Assembly (NCBI GenBank): GCA_002189035.1
Contig: NEEC01000009.1
Span: 2,046,001 to 2,110,000, forward strand
Length of the DNA stretch: 64,000 bases
Direction of reading: 5' to 3'
Origin: Utricularia gibba
Taxonomy: Eukaryota; Streptophyta; Magnoliopsida; Lamiales; Lentibulariaceae
The notes under the pieces were generated by a model. The model was not told where the DNA came from and searched no databases. It worked only from the letters and a program-made list of their open reading frames with translations. A program made the translations under genes and the position numbers. The number at the start of each line of letters is the position of its first letter. Position 1 is the stretch's first letter. Below, piece after piece: positions 48,162-61,282 of the stretch.

Positions 48162-51100
48162 TCAGTAAAGTCTTCCCCTGCAGTTTGATGATCCACACAG
48201 GCAGGGAGAGCCTTCTCCTGGTAGTATCTCGTAATGAAAGTCGTAAGTTAACTCCTCTCCAACGGCTATCTGCTCATGGATCAAACAACAAGGCACAGAG
48301 TTCGTAGGATAACAAAAAAGGAGGACCTGGGGAGAGAAAAAACTCAGACATGTAGTGCAGGGACTGCTTACATCTCGGTTGGCATAGAAGCCAACATGAG
48401 TGAGTTGAGTTTCCATGCTTTCCACAAGAACTCGGTGGTTCATGAGATTCGGTGAGCAGCTATGCACACAGGAGAATCAGGTTTTTAGAACTGTAATGCC
48501 TAGAGAAACTTGTAGGGAAGTTGTCATCTCTACCACTCACCTGTGATTGATGTAACGAGAAACGTTTCCATAATTCATTGCATCGATTATGTAACGAGCT
48601 TGTCCATCTGTCAGCCTGGTTATGTCATTGATCCGAGGGTTGATCTCATAAAAGTATCTGCAACCTTCTTCCCCATATCTTAAGTTTCAAAAAACACAGA
48701 AATGAGATCGCAAAATTCAGCAAGAGCAATCTGAGAATGGCAAGTTTACTATACATACCTCTTCCGTCTCTCATTGGCTTCCTCTTCATCTATTACCTCT
48801 CCGATGTACTCACACACAAATGTGCCTCGATGAATGGCTTCTCGTGCTCGTACAGCCCAACCCTGAAGTAATCAGCCGAAGCAAATGGTAAATTATCAAG
48901 CTTTTAGCAATCTATCATCCATACATCCCCTTTGAAGTTCTTACACAAAATGCATACATTGTTTGAGTGCTACCTTTCTTTCGGTTTTAAATATTTCCAG
49001 CTTCACTTGCAGTCCATTCTGCAAAACTCGGTTTTGGCAATCCCGGCTGCAACAGCATCTCTGATTGCATTCATAAACTAAACAGCCTTCCTGGTGACTC
49101 GAAAAAAAAAAAAAAAAAACTCAAATCCTTTTGAGATTCCAGCGTTCAAATGAAACAGAACATGAGAGTATGGACAACTCTAGCTTACCTCCAATATAAT
49201 CCGCCCGCTTTCATCATAGGGGAACCTTCCTTGCATTGAGTATCCATATATATCCTTGGCATCATCATAATCATTCTCAAGAAGATACACATGGTCACAT
49301 GTCTTCGGTGAGCATGCTGCTGGCTTACAAGTGCATCCCATCTGGAGACTCTGCATCACCAGTATTTATGAGCATTCGGTATGAATGAGATGAATAGATT
49401 TCATGATAATGCTGTTAATGACATTACATACCTCTGATTCAACGAAGAGGGAATGATGCAGTATTGATTTCGTTGCATATGTAAAGCTTTCCCATGGAAA
49501 AGAATAATCCATCATTTGCCCGTCAGTATTCAGAAGATTTTCATCCACAACACACGCTACGGGAACTGACTCTTGACCAAAACTTATGTCATCACATAGA
49601 ATGATATTTTTCTCAGAGAGATCAATGGAAAAGTGCTGAGAATCAATCACACAGTGGCATTCATCCATTATACAGTCTGAATCCATGGGAAATGATGGAG
49701 TGCAGGATCTGGACTTGTGTCTGTTGCCTGATGACTCCATGACTGTTGAGAGTGTTGTAGACCTTGTGGCTGCTTCGCACCCTTTAGGACATACAAAACT
49801 TTCTTGATGCCAACTAACCGAGACATTGTGCTCACTGCAAAATCTGGCAGCTCTCAGATAAACCCCCTCAGGCAGGGTGTCGTACTTGGCCTCCAAAGAC
49901 CTCTGCAAGGATACCTTACAACAAGCGGAGCTTGCAATTTCCAACAACTCCGAATTACTAGGCCTTGGTTTAGTTTTCTTAATTTCTGACATCAACACTT
50001 TTGCAATATCTGAACACTGAAAATCAGCTAATCTACCAAGAGCAGAAGCCTCTGGCGAGGCAGATGGAATCGAGACATCCTTGGGGCCAAAAGTTGATTC
50101 CTGAATTCTTTTGTTCAAATTTTGCACACTTCTATTTCTAATCCTATAAGATGCTGAATTCAATGCTTTTTGAAACCTCAAATGATTCAGACTACTTGAT
50201 TTCAGTTTTTGTGCATAAAACTGTGTGCTTTTCTTCACCACACGAGGACCAGAGATCCCTTGTCCCATATGAGCAGCTTGATGATGCCGGCCAAGATCAG
50301 GGAGCAAATCAAATTTTAATCCACAAAATCTGCAGACAAATCTCCTATTATCTGACTGAGTCTCAGATTTCATGTGTTCAACAGTGGAAGGATTGGCTGG
50401 TTCGGCTTTCTTCCCAGAACTACCACCTTGCTGCTTAGCATCATTTGGTGATCTCAAATCGCTGGGATGGGCTGAAGGAACGTGTAACCATAACTCTTCA
50501 GAATGCCCAAAGTGGCTACCACAAGGAATGCATTGTAGAAGCATGCAATGCTCAACAAAATCTACATGATGCCTCTGCTGTACATGTGACTCTAAGACTT
50601 TCTTGTTGGTAAAAGAGTCAAGGCAGATTGCACAGACGTAGCCCCTAAAGAGCCATTGTGCTTCTTTTTTATGGTTATCCATCCAATGTTTCCCAAGCAC
50701 CTGGTCATCAGGAAATGTCTCTGAGCAAATTTTACATTTGATGTCATCTTGTAGCTCGTTATCCTCAGACGTGTGCAACAAAACTGGAAATTCTTCGATG
50801 GCTGATGGAGGAAGTGAGTTCTGATCATCACCAAAGCCCCATAACATTTTTAGCCTCTCCTTCTCTTGGGACACCAGTTTCACTAAAAAGTGACCAGTTT
50901 TTTTGTCTTTGGATGCCTCGGCAATAGCCCACTGAAACTGCACTTCTTTAGGCACGGGGTTTCTTAAAGATAAAATACTCTTGAAAAGTCTGTAAAAGAG
51001 CTCGCATGCTTGGTGCAACTGCAACTTTTGATCCCTTGAGTGACATTTCCCCAGAAGATCCAGAAAAACCTCCTTGGAGATAATTCTACTCTTTCCATTT

Positions 51101-53628
51101 CTCGCACGTTTCAGCCAGCTCGGGATATGTTTGTCACAGTATAAAGAATGTCTTATTGGCGCTTCACGGCACGATTCTGCACATTCCTGAGGCAATGAAC
51201 CGATGCAAAACGGCTTCTCATCGATACTACCTCCATGCTGCTCAGAGTACTGACCGGTGCTGCTTTCCTGGACAGTGCTTCTTTTGTTACCTGACAAGGG
51301 ATCTCCAGAAGGAGGGCTCCCATGTTCTCCAGTAACCAAATGCTTTGTGATAATTCCACTATCTGAACTAAAATTGGCATCTTCAGTTTTCCTTTTGATC
51401 CCGTGAACTGAAGGCATCACACTTTTTCCATCCTGCGGCCCATGCTTCTTGCAGAAAGAAGAACCAAACAGAGCTCTGTGCTTGCATTTTGTCCCAAGAA
51501 CTGTTGTACCTTCACACAGTAGTAAATCATGATGATGAACTGTTACCAATTTTGCAGAATTTTCCCTGGAACGGGAAGCTAAATGCACACAGCAATAGAC
51601 TTCTCCTTCGTTAGCAAACCTCACACATTGCCGTCCTTTGGATTCAATAAATGCTGCACACTGTCGATTATGACTTCCCAACTCCACGAACTTCGAATTG
51701 ACAAAGCTCTCAGGTGTCAACTCTGCATCTGTTACCTTGCCCTTGCTCACATTATCTACTGAATCATTCCATTGATCAGGCACATCACTGATGCATCCAG
51801 CCACTGCTGAGGAGCCCGGGAGAGTTTCCTTTGTTGGCTTTCCAGATTCAAATAATGCATTATTTCCAATGTCATGCTCCTTAAGAATACTCATCTCTGC
51901 TTCCACAGAACCATGAGCCTGTGTATCAGCTCGACGAACCTCGAGCTTTGGCCTCTTCCTGGCCATCTGATTTCCAATTGTTGATAGGCTCTCAAAGGCA
52001 GCTTTCTCTGATCCCACAGCAGTAGTCACATGATGTGAAAATGAAAACCACTTCATAACTTCTTGTTTCCAACTCTTCCATTCAGATCCAGGATCCACTT
52101 TTGCCGCCTCATTTGACACTACGGTTACCTCATTCCACAAGATGGACAAAGCTAATTCCTGAACCGAGAAGGATCAAAACAAATCCAAGTTGGCCCAAGG
52201 ATATACCTTAACATTAGCCCACGAACAAATTACCTCTTTTAACAGCTCTATGCATTCAGCAGTATTTGCATTCTCACATTGTTGCTTCCAGGATTGCACT
52301 GAACTCTGAAGCCAACCTGAGTCTAGACACCGAGGAAGTACCATCTGGAGAACAAAGATTAAAGGATGACAAGTTATTCGCCAGAAACAATGTGGAAAAA
52401 CTCAATAGCTTGAAAGATAGTTGGTGGAAAAAAACAAAGTATTTAAACTTACAACAAGATGAAATCAAATATAGAAAATGAATCATTAGACGGTTGAAAA
52501 TATTACAGTTAGAAGTCTTAGAAGCATCCCTCCAAGTTCAGTGTACTCTTTGCAACGTGAAGCATCCCGAGCAAAATCCTTCAAAATTTTCACATCACGA
52601 GCAGTCTCTACCAAAGCCTGATATTTTCATGAGGTATTCACTAAAAAAATTGAATGAAAAAGAGAATGGTGCGACGTTCATATTTATCATGTAAGGGAAT
52701 CAGTGAGCAAAAGAAAATAAAAAATTTCCATTGAGCAAACCTCACGGCTCAACTGATCAAGAATATTTAGCATGCCCACAGCCAGCTTCTGCATGATAAA
52801 TCGATGAGCAATGCTCAAATCCCTTGCCATCTTTGCAGCAACTACATGACTAATGTATGTCATTGGCTGTGGAGATTCAATGATAGGACGAATCAGCAGA
52901 ACATCAGCCCACGAGTAATTTCTTGTCTGGGGAAAGAATATCACAAGATACTGTTTCCTATCATGCGTTGGTTTTGCCCTCAAAGTCGACAATGGCCAGT
53001 CAGCTCTGGCACACTGTATCCCTGGCTGCCATTTCCCTCTCCACTGTAAACGAAAAAAAAGGATGTGATACTGGAAAATCATAACAGCACATTTGATACC
53101 GATCCATGCAATGAGGTTTCACCACAAAAAGGTGCAATTATCCAAATTGAGCATAATAGAGCGATACCTTTACCCATACTGCTTGGGTTTATCTGTTTCT
53201 ATGGTGTTGGTTTGGAAGTGGGATGTGCTGCTAGTCGGGCTGTTAACAGCGACTTCACTTTCAACTGTATCCTCTGCTGTATCCATGGTATCCATTGCAA
53301 AATCAGGTCCAGGAAAATGATCATCATTTCCTTTTTCCAGATCATCATCTGAGTCATGAGAGCCGCAGGAAATGTTTTGACCCTCAAGTTCAAGATCATA
53401 AAATGTTTCACCATTAGAGCAGCCTTCTGAGGGAAGGAAATTATGTAAAACAATGTGATTGCCATCTTCTTTCACTTCATGATGTTTCCCAAGTGGATCT
53501 GAGATTCCATCAGAATTAGTATCTGTTCTAACTTGTTCTTTCCCAAGTTCCAGCGCTGCCTCTGAAACCTTGTCAGTGGACTCAGATTCTCCAGAATTAA
53601 GGACACCAGTACATGAAAGAACTTCCAT
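48162..53628 (-). CDS. SUVR5: Histone-lysine N-methyltransferase SUVR5
   Basis: Eleven exons: 53168-53628, 52741-53043, 52507-52617, 52234-52344, 49432-52158, 49189-49350, 48974-49090, 48759-48862, 48541-48678, 48372-48459, 48162-48269; about 1476 residues. Acidic N terminus, then the plant SUVR5 block (WRGKWQPGIQCARADWPL). Exon 5 (2.7 kb) holds four C2H2-type fingers (for example CAICLDSFTNKKVLESH and CRFCGLKFDLLPDLGRHH). Next come pre-SET Cys clusters (CTCKPAACSPKTCDHV), SET (GWAVRAREAI, YINHS, ELTYDFHYE) and post-SET (CLCGSSNCRG). In Arabidopsis, SUVR5 deposits H3K9me2 independently of DNA methylation at sites bound by its zinc fingers. Exon 1 needs one extra base near 53185-53190 so that DKP continues into VWVK before WRGKWQ. 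Confidence 0.93.
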
Positions 53629-55460
53629 AATTTAGCACTTAGTTCCAGTTTGTATTCCCAGCATCCTCTGAGGAAAGGCAACAAGGTCACTGAAGAGTTT
53701 CAAGTTAACAATGACTCCATGAAACCTCACAAAAACAAGATCAAACTTTATCAAGGGTCAAAATCAGAGACCCAAATCCGGAAACATACCTCAACACAAA
53801 AACAACTTTATCAAGATTCAGTGGGAACAAAGTTGTCATCAACAAGAGCGTATTTTCACATCCAAAATTCAAGATTAAACTTTCTAGCAACATGATCGTG
53901 CACCCTTGCAGAATATTGACAGAGATGCATGCATGGTAATTTTGCATTGCTATCTAATCTCCCGAGAGTTCCAAAACAAATAATGTAATCAAGAAAGAGT
54001 TCATCTGCATGAAAAAAACACCCAAGAAAGAGAGTTACAACAATTGGCTACTGTTTGTGCTGACCAAATAAGCCATTTGTTAAGCAATCAAATTTTTCAT
54101 CGATGCAACATGTATAGCAAAGCCCATTGCGGTTCCTCTAGTTTACAGCATAAAAAATAAGCAGTATGAATCATGGCATGCTGTTCAAAGCGAAAATCTG
54201 CTGTCAAAACAGTAACTGTAACATAATAACTGATACGAAAAAAAAAATTGTCTAAATTATTTACATATACGTGTGTAATAACCTGTACCGCCTCATCTTG
54301 AACATGACCAATAAATTCTGATATTACAACGACGAACTGTCAAGGTTGTTATTTTTACGGTTAAACTTGAAATGAAATCCCGTACAACGCTGTAAACAGG
54401 CGCCCAGTTGACTCCAGACTAATTAAGGCACACCCGTAAATTAAATAATTGCCCCTCGGCTAAAAATACTTAATTGAGCAAAATGAAGTGATTCAAAACC
54501 CTAGCCAAGTAGGCGCAATGAAATCCATGGGAGTTTCAAGAACAATTAAAGCAAACGCAAAGAGGGTCTTAACAAGAAGTACAAAGGGGAAGAACTGAAG
54601 GCATATCAAGTTTCAATTTGACAATCCATGCAGCATAAAAATGGTATCTTTAGACGAAACCAGTTCAGTTGACCCAGAACAGAAACGCATGGAAGCAGAT
54701 TCGGAAGTCCCACCAAAACCAATTTCATTTATCGGGGGAGAAGCCTTGTGGCCAGGTCACGACAATGCTGCCATTAATCATGTTACACATCCAAAGATGC
54801 ACACATCTGTAACAACATGGAGGCATGGCCAATCACACACAATCAGATACGAGTCCATGTTAATGTACCTTAAAGAAGTTGTAGATCACCCTCTTGGATG
54901 TGGGTCTGTATCTTGGGCAAGGTTTTGACTAGGGATATTGTTAAAATTGCTAGGGAAACGCATCTTAGCTGTGGATTGTGCGTGAAAGACCAGATGCTAC
55001 CTATATACACACAATACATGTAACTAAATAGACATATCCGGCATATATTTCTCTATGTAACACAGCACAGGTCCAATATCAGGAAAGTGATCAAGAAAAA
55101 ATTAGTAAAAGGGAAAATGAAGGTTTTGAGGAGGAAGATGATGATGGGGGCACTATGAGGAAATGGTTAGGTCGATATCGAATTCAAGTGGCAGAGGTGA
55201 GAAGAGAGAGAGGATGAAGAAAAGCATTTCTTGTAGGAGGATTTTTCAGGGCAGAGGGACATGTTTCATGGTAGTGGTGAGGGTATTATTGACAATTCCT
55301 TTCTACAAAAAACCAAATAAATCAATTTTCACATTTTTATTAACATAAAAAAATATTTAATTATTATTAATCTGTAAAATATTAATAAAAATATTTTATA
55401 AGTGTTTTCAGGACAATGGCGATAACGTAGCAGTGCCCAGAACCAGACACAGGGAAGCGG
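53629..55460. other. SUVR5 upstream region
   Basis: Promoter and 5' UTR of SUVR5, then the 3' flank of the Rossmann gene (both on the minus strand). A telo-box AAACCCTAG at 54496-54504 would suit a housekeeping chromatin gene. A 95-codon ORF at 54641-54928 (+) has no recognised motif. 55300-55400 is AT-rich. Confidence 0.4.
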
Positions 55461-56917
55461 TTATCGTTGTTGAACTGAGGAAAAGAGCTCCTGCAAGGAG
55501 CGTTTGGGAGCTTCAGCTCGAGCGACAATCTCCACAACTTTGTAATGGGACTCTGGTTGCAGTAAGGCCTCAACAGCAACTTCTGCAACATGATCTCTTG
55601 ATATTGAACCTGCAGATAATGTGTCCTGCATCCAGAAATGGGAAAAAGCCTCATGCCGGAGCACTGTCTCGAGAAAGCCATACAAACAGAATGCCTGCAG
55701 ACTCACCTCTGGCTCCATCACGATGTTGCCTGTGGGTGGCTCGTTCTTCAGCCCACCTGGTCGGATGATGGTGTAGTTTATACCAGATTTCCTGATGTGA
55801 TTCTCTGCCTGAAGCTTTGCTACAAGAGTCAACCCGAAGATGTTGAGGAAAATGTAAGCTGGATTGAGCAGCTGGCCCATTGCAGCTCCATTAACCAGGA
55901 TGGAGCTTATGAGTATGAATCTCTTCACATTCTGCTTGCGGCAGGCTTCAACTAAGTTCACAGTGCCGAAGTTGTCTACCTGCATGTACAGGTATGATGC
56001 AAATGGAATCGATTACAGTTAACTGAGGTGATGAAGAGGAGGCACACCTTCCACGGGGCTAGTAGATCGAAAGAGGGGCGAAAACCAGTAGCGCATACAA
56101 CTGCATCAGTGTCGTTGCTGATGACTGCTGCTAATTTGGTTGATCCCTCTGTCACATCAGCTTTCACCTGATGCAATAAGAAACTTAACGGTGTATGGAT
56201 GGAATGCTCCAAAACTTTCTTCCAATGAATCATTAAATTACAGACAGTAAGCCCCTTAAACACATAAATCATGACAGAGAGGCATATTTCTCTACTACTG
56301 GATTTTGAAGGGGTGAAAATTAGCTATGAGGATTCAGTAGGTGAAGATAATGAATAGCTCAACAGCGTTTGGTAAATGGAAAAACCATCGTGCCATGGTT
56401 TAGTATTTGCATGGAAGAAGCTCGATACTAACCAAACGCCGAAAATGAAGTTATCGCGAGTTGCATACAACAACAAATTGAGAAGAGAAACAACCCAGAA
56501 GGCAGAACTCACGATTTCAAGAAGAGGGTTGTCCCCAGAAAGACTAGATTTCGCCTTCTCCACATCTCTCACCCCCGCTCTGACCGCAAAACCCTTGGAT
56601 AAAAGCTGCTCCACGATCCTCTTTCCCGTGTTCCCGGTAGCCCCCGCAACAAAGATCTTTTTCCCCTTTCCCACTTCCTCTTTGATCCCGCTTCCTTCCA
56701 TCTGCACCAACACGAATACACCTACCAAATTGCACAATCAAGAAAATTCGGAAAATGAACAAACTAAATGGGGTAAAATTACTGTCTGGGGGACGGAAGA
56801 TGATGCTCTGATATGCAGAGGATAAAGTTTTGACTTTGAAAGAAATGGGGATGATCGAAGAGTCCTTATTCTGGGAAGGAGCCTAGACGAAGCAACACTG
56901 GCCACCGCCACAGCCAT
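55461..56917 (-). CDS. Plastid NAD(P)-binding Rossmann-fold protein
   Basis: Resembles Arabidopsis At2g34460, an atypical short-chain dehydrogenase related to the NAD(P)-binding part of Tic62. Exons 56783-56917, 56513-56701, 56048-56167, 55707-55979 and 55461-55625, about 293 residues. A Ser/Arg-rich plastid transit peptide is followed by the Rossmann glycine motif (IFVAGATGNTGKRIVEQLL), DAVVCATG, FILISSILVNG and TIIRPGGLKNEP. No YxxxK catalytic pair is evident, as usual in this atypical group. A role in plastid redox or photosystem assembly is plausible from relatives, but not shown here. Confidence 0.88.
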
Positions 56918-58774
56918 CACCAGTGGCTCTAGTTTATTCTAACGAAATAATACTTGATATTTACTTCGAAAATTAGTTGGGTTTTCTGGTCTTGGGACCG
57001 TCTAGAAGAGTCTGGCTTCCTCTTTCTTATTCCTCAAGTTCACAAAGTTGTAACTTTCAATGTATCTATTTGTCAACTTTGAGACTGGATTTCCGTATTA
57101 CTGGGAAGATTTTGCTACTGTGCCCTTTGAATCAGAAGGAGCATTTACTCCAGGATCATGCAAAACAGGACCTTTTGATCAGATGCTCTTTCTATCTGCG
57201 ACAAGTCTCGTAAGATAAACACTGCCAAGTCTCCAAGAATCCAGCATGCCGCCCCATTAAAATGCAGTCAATCCGAGTCACAGACTGTGATACAACACAG
57301 TGGTCCAATGACTGGAAATAATGGGATGTGCAACTAGGAAAGAACAACCATTTGATGGATATGGAACTTTAGTTGGTGGAAAGCCTATCTGCAATGTGAA
57401 ACGTGTAAAGCTGTGTTGGGATTATATAGATACGAGAAAACTCAGGGGAAATTTGAATTCACATTGGGGAACTGGTTTGTAGAATCGCTTTCATTTTCCC
57501 CTCAAAGTGTCATGCTTCTCAACAAAAAAGAATCTTGGTTCTGAAACCTTTCTCTGGGAAGAGGAGAAAGTGGTAAGCGATGGTCACTGATTACTGATTT
57601 TTCCCAGATACAGTCTCGTAGCCATTTACATTTGGCATTAACTTATTTGTCAAGATTCTGTTAAAAAGGTGGGTTTACTCCATTCTGTACATCTGTTGTA
57701 AAACTGAAGAGACAACAGCAGTTCAGCATGCAGCAAACAAGATGAGTTCCCAGATCCCTCGAGGCTTCCAAGATTGTGTTGTGTGATTCTACGACAAATC
57801 ATACGTATCTTGGACAACTGGGGCATCATCCAATTCCCAAATTTTCCGATGGTAAAATTGAATCATTGCCCATACTTCTGCACAAGTGTTGATCAATCAT
57901 GGTGCACGTAAAATGTGATACAAATTCTACCTCGAATCCCTAATTCCCTGGTCCCAACTTTTTGCTTTCACTTTACAGTTTGGCAATTCTGTATCCTCTT
58001 TTCAGTACCTTTTTCTACGGGATTCTTCATCTAATAACCATTTCTCTCCGTCGTTTCTTGTTTTGTCATCTTCACGTTTTTGTGTAGGGGTTGGGGGAGA
58101 TTTTTTTTTATATACATGGTTATGAACAGAGAATTTTGGACGTGTGACGGTATATGCAGTGTAGCGGCAAAAGGTATACCGGGTTGAAGCTATTGCGTAC
58201 CCGTGAAAGAAAGCTTTTTTTTTTTCAAAGGTAAAGCTACTAACCATGCACATTTTCCATGTCTCTCAGCCTAAAAGTTTATGCTTTCATGTTTCTCGAT
58301 TCCCCTTCGTGGGAGCATTTCTCTTTGTTCGTTTTGGCATTCATCCTGAGGCCTTCACCTTCACTAAAGAAAAGCCTACTATGTACTTCCTTTTTGTTGC
58401 TTTTGCTTCTTTTGACACCAAAACACAAAGGGCGAAGCGGAAATTGATGCCCGGCTTTGAGCTTTTCTTTAGGAAAGGAAGCATCTTGGAGTCAAAGGGG
58501 GTGACGCTCACCTTCTCACCCATTTTCGTATGTCCATATAACTGACTTTTTCTCTGTTCTGAACTTCAGACTCACTGAAAAGGAAAGCTTGTAAGCAACG
58601 AGAAAAATGGGTTTTTAACTGGAGCTGAGGTTTTTACAGAAGTCTTATGCTTAACTGGCCATTTCTGAAGACTCTTAGCTTACGGGTGGTAAGATTTCTC
58701 GCATGTTGTTGCATTATTGAGCTTTGGTTGTGTTACTGAAGGCATATGTAAATAGGTTCCTTTCTTGTGCTGAA
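56918..58774. other. Divergent interval Rossmann/DUF547
   Basis: Promoters of both genes and probably a long DUF547 5' UTR (58400-58774). Short ORFs at 56977-57213 and 58246-58545 carry no motif I recognise. No RNA gene or transposon found. Confidence 0.4.
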
Positions 58775-61282
58775 ATGAATCTTCACGGATATAGCAGCAG
58801 CAAATGCTCTGCTCTGGTTAGGCACAAGCGTTGTCATAGGTAATCTGATTTTACTGACAAATTCATTTGTAGTTTAAAGAAACAAAGACTGAATCTAATT
58901 GCTTGTATAAATGTGCTACTTGCTTCTTTTCTGAACTGCCTCGTTACAATGCCAGCTTTCCTGATAGCAAAGGAGCAGAAGTTCCCGGAATAGCTGATGC
59001 TGAACAGATGGTATTCTTTGGACTTTAGAGCAGCAAGTTGTATTTGCTGCAACATATTGAAAATTATCATTCTTATGCCTTTAGGGTGTGAGGGGCTTGA
59101 TTCTTCCTAAATGCAATAAGAAGATGTTGTCGAATGCTGAGATTCATCGACCCTCAAGGCATGAGGTGAGGAAGACTATCGATCCTATGAATTTGAATTT
59201 ACTTTTGTTCCTGACATCAACATTGGATGGTGTGACATTGTTGCTTTCAGATACTTGTGCTTGAAAAACAGCTTGAAAAGGCACTCTGTTATGAGGCTTC
59301 CTGCTACGATAGTATGTCCATTGAACCTACTGTTCCTAAGGTAGATCTTCTTAACTACGAAGGCATGATTTTTTTTAGTTGTACTGATGTTTTTTGGACA
59401 TTTTCCAGTATGCAGCAGAACTAATAAGAGAAATTGCAGTATTGGAGGTAGAGGTTGAACACTTGGAACAGTATCTCCTTTCACAATACAGGAAAGCCTT
59501 TGATCAGCCTATTTCTTCAAAGAAAGATGAAGCATATAAGCCTTGTGTAGAATCACCGAGGAGAAGGCGCCTAGATTTCTCTGGATCACATATTGGATCA
59601 GGTGATTTCTCACCTGATACTGCTCTTAAAAATTCAAGAAGGGGAGCTAATGGACCAGATTCTGAGATGCACCGGTATCAGTCTTCCATGGTGCAACATT
59701 CCCAGCCTCTGTACACGATGGAGGTATGCAAGTTTTGTCACTGAAATGGATTCAGTATGCCATCAACCGTTCCCTGTGTTCATTGTTCCTGTAATCTTTG
59801 CATGAAGAAGTAACTTTTATGTGGTACTGCAGTACCCTGAAAACTCTTCAGCTCACATGATCAGCCTGGCTGAACACTTTGGTGCTTCTATTTCGGATCA
59901 TGTTCCAGCAACACCTAACAGACTATCAGAAGATATGGTGAAGTGCATATGCAATGTGTACTGCAAACTTGCAGATCCTCGGCCAGAAAATCATCCCTCC
60001 TCCCCAGTTCATCCTTCTCCTCTCTGGGGGGATACTCTCCAAATTATCAATGTGACTCCTGGAGCCCGAGATTCGGAAATGATTCATCGTCATTCGATGT
60101 TCATTCGGACAGCCCTTTTCATGTGCAGGGGCTGAAAGACTTCAGCAGCCTACATAGTACAATGATTGAAGTTAGCTGGATATACAGGGATAGAAAAAAA
60201 ATGGCTGAGGTGGAGTCCTTGTTAGAGAACTTCAGGTTTCACTGATACTTGTATGGATTCATTTCTAACATCTCAGGCTTCCAGGTTCACTGATCATGGT
60301 TCTTACAGGTCTCTCATTTCTCGCCTGGAAGGCGTAGATCCTAAGAAGATGACACACGAGGAGAAGTTAGCATTCTGGATTAACGTACACAATGCCCTTG
60401 TGATGCATGTATAATTATTCCTCTTCAAGGAGTATTCTGATAATCCACTATATTGTAGATTCATTCCTATCTCTTTTTTCTGATTAGCAGGCGTTTCTGG
60501 CATTCGGTGTCCCCAAGAACATCATGAGGCGTATGCTACTACTTATGAAGGTGATAAGCTTCTTCTCCCTCAGAGCTTAGAACTTGCAGGTTGCAAGCAA
60601 CCTCTGATCTTTTTCTGTAAACAGGCTGCCTACAACGTTGGGGGTCATGTTGTGAGTGCTGCCTGTATCCAGAACTCAATCCTCGGATGCAGAATGAATC
60701 ACCCAGTGCAGGTACAGAACTGGTTCAGTTCAACTCATCCTTCAGACAACACTGATGTCATCTCCAGTTTGAGTATATGTGTTCTATGGTGTGCAGTGGA
60801 TGAGGCTCTTGCTCCCATCAAAACCAAAGCAGGTGTACGGCATCCACCGCCCTGAGCCTCTTCTCCACTTCGCACTCTCCTCAGGATGCCACTCCGATCC
60901 TGCAGTAAGCTCATCCTCCGCCTTGCTTCCTCTTCAACACAAATGCTGGTCAATGCCTCACCATCCCTGGCATCCGCAGGTTCGTGTCTACCATCCCAAA
61001 AGGGTGCTTCGCGAGCTGGAAGCTGCGAAAGACGACTACATTCGAGCGACTCTCAGTGCCCAGAAAAACCACAGAATCCTTCTCCCCAAGATCATACACT
61101 CGTTTGCGAAAGACGCAGGACTCTGCCAAGCTGGAATCATGAAAATGGCCCAGCAATCTCTCCCTGATTCGTGTACCAAGAACTCCCAGCAGACGAAGAA
61201 GAACCGGAGAAGGATCGAATGGATGCCTCACAACTTCGCCTTCAGGTACCTGATAATGAAAGATCTCATCAACCAAGTATAA
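58775..61282 (+). CDS. DUF547 / MIP1-type leucine-zipper protein
   Basis: Eleven exons: 58775-58839, 58956-59010, 59085-59165, 59251-59340, 59409-59723, 59833-60235, 60309-60408, 60491-60550, 60625-60711, 60797-60904, 60980-61282; about 555 residues. The N-terminal coiled coil or leucine zipper (VLEKQLEKALCYEAS, ELIREIAVLEVEVEHLEQYL) corresponds to the MIP1 zipper region. The C-terminal DUF547 domain reads LEGVDPKKMTHEEKLAFWIN, VHNALVMHAFLAFGVP and AAYNVGG, ending in WMPHNFAFRYLI. The molecular function is unknown. The position near SUVR5 matches Arabidopsis At2g23700. Exon 6 has a -1 frameshift at 60002-60005: NHPSSP must shift frame to reach SSFSSLGGYSPNY. Confidence 0.88.
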
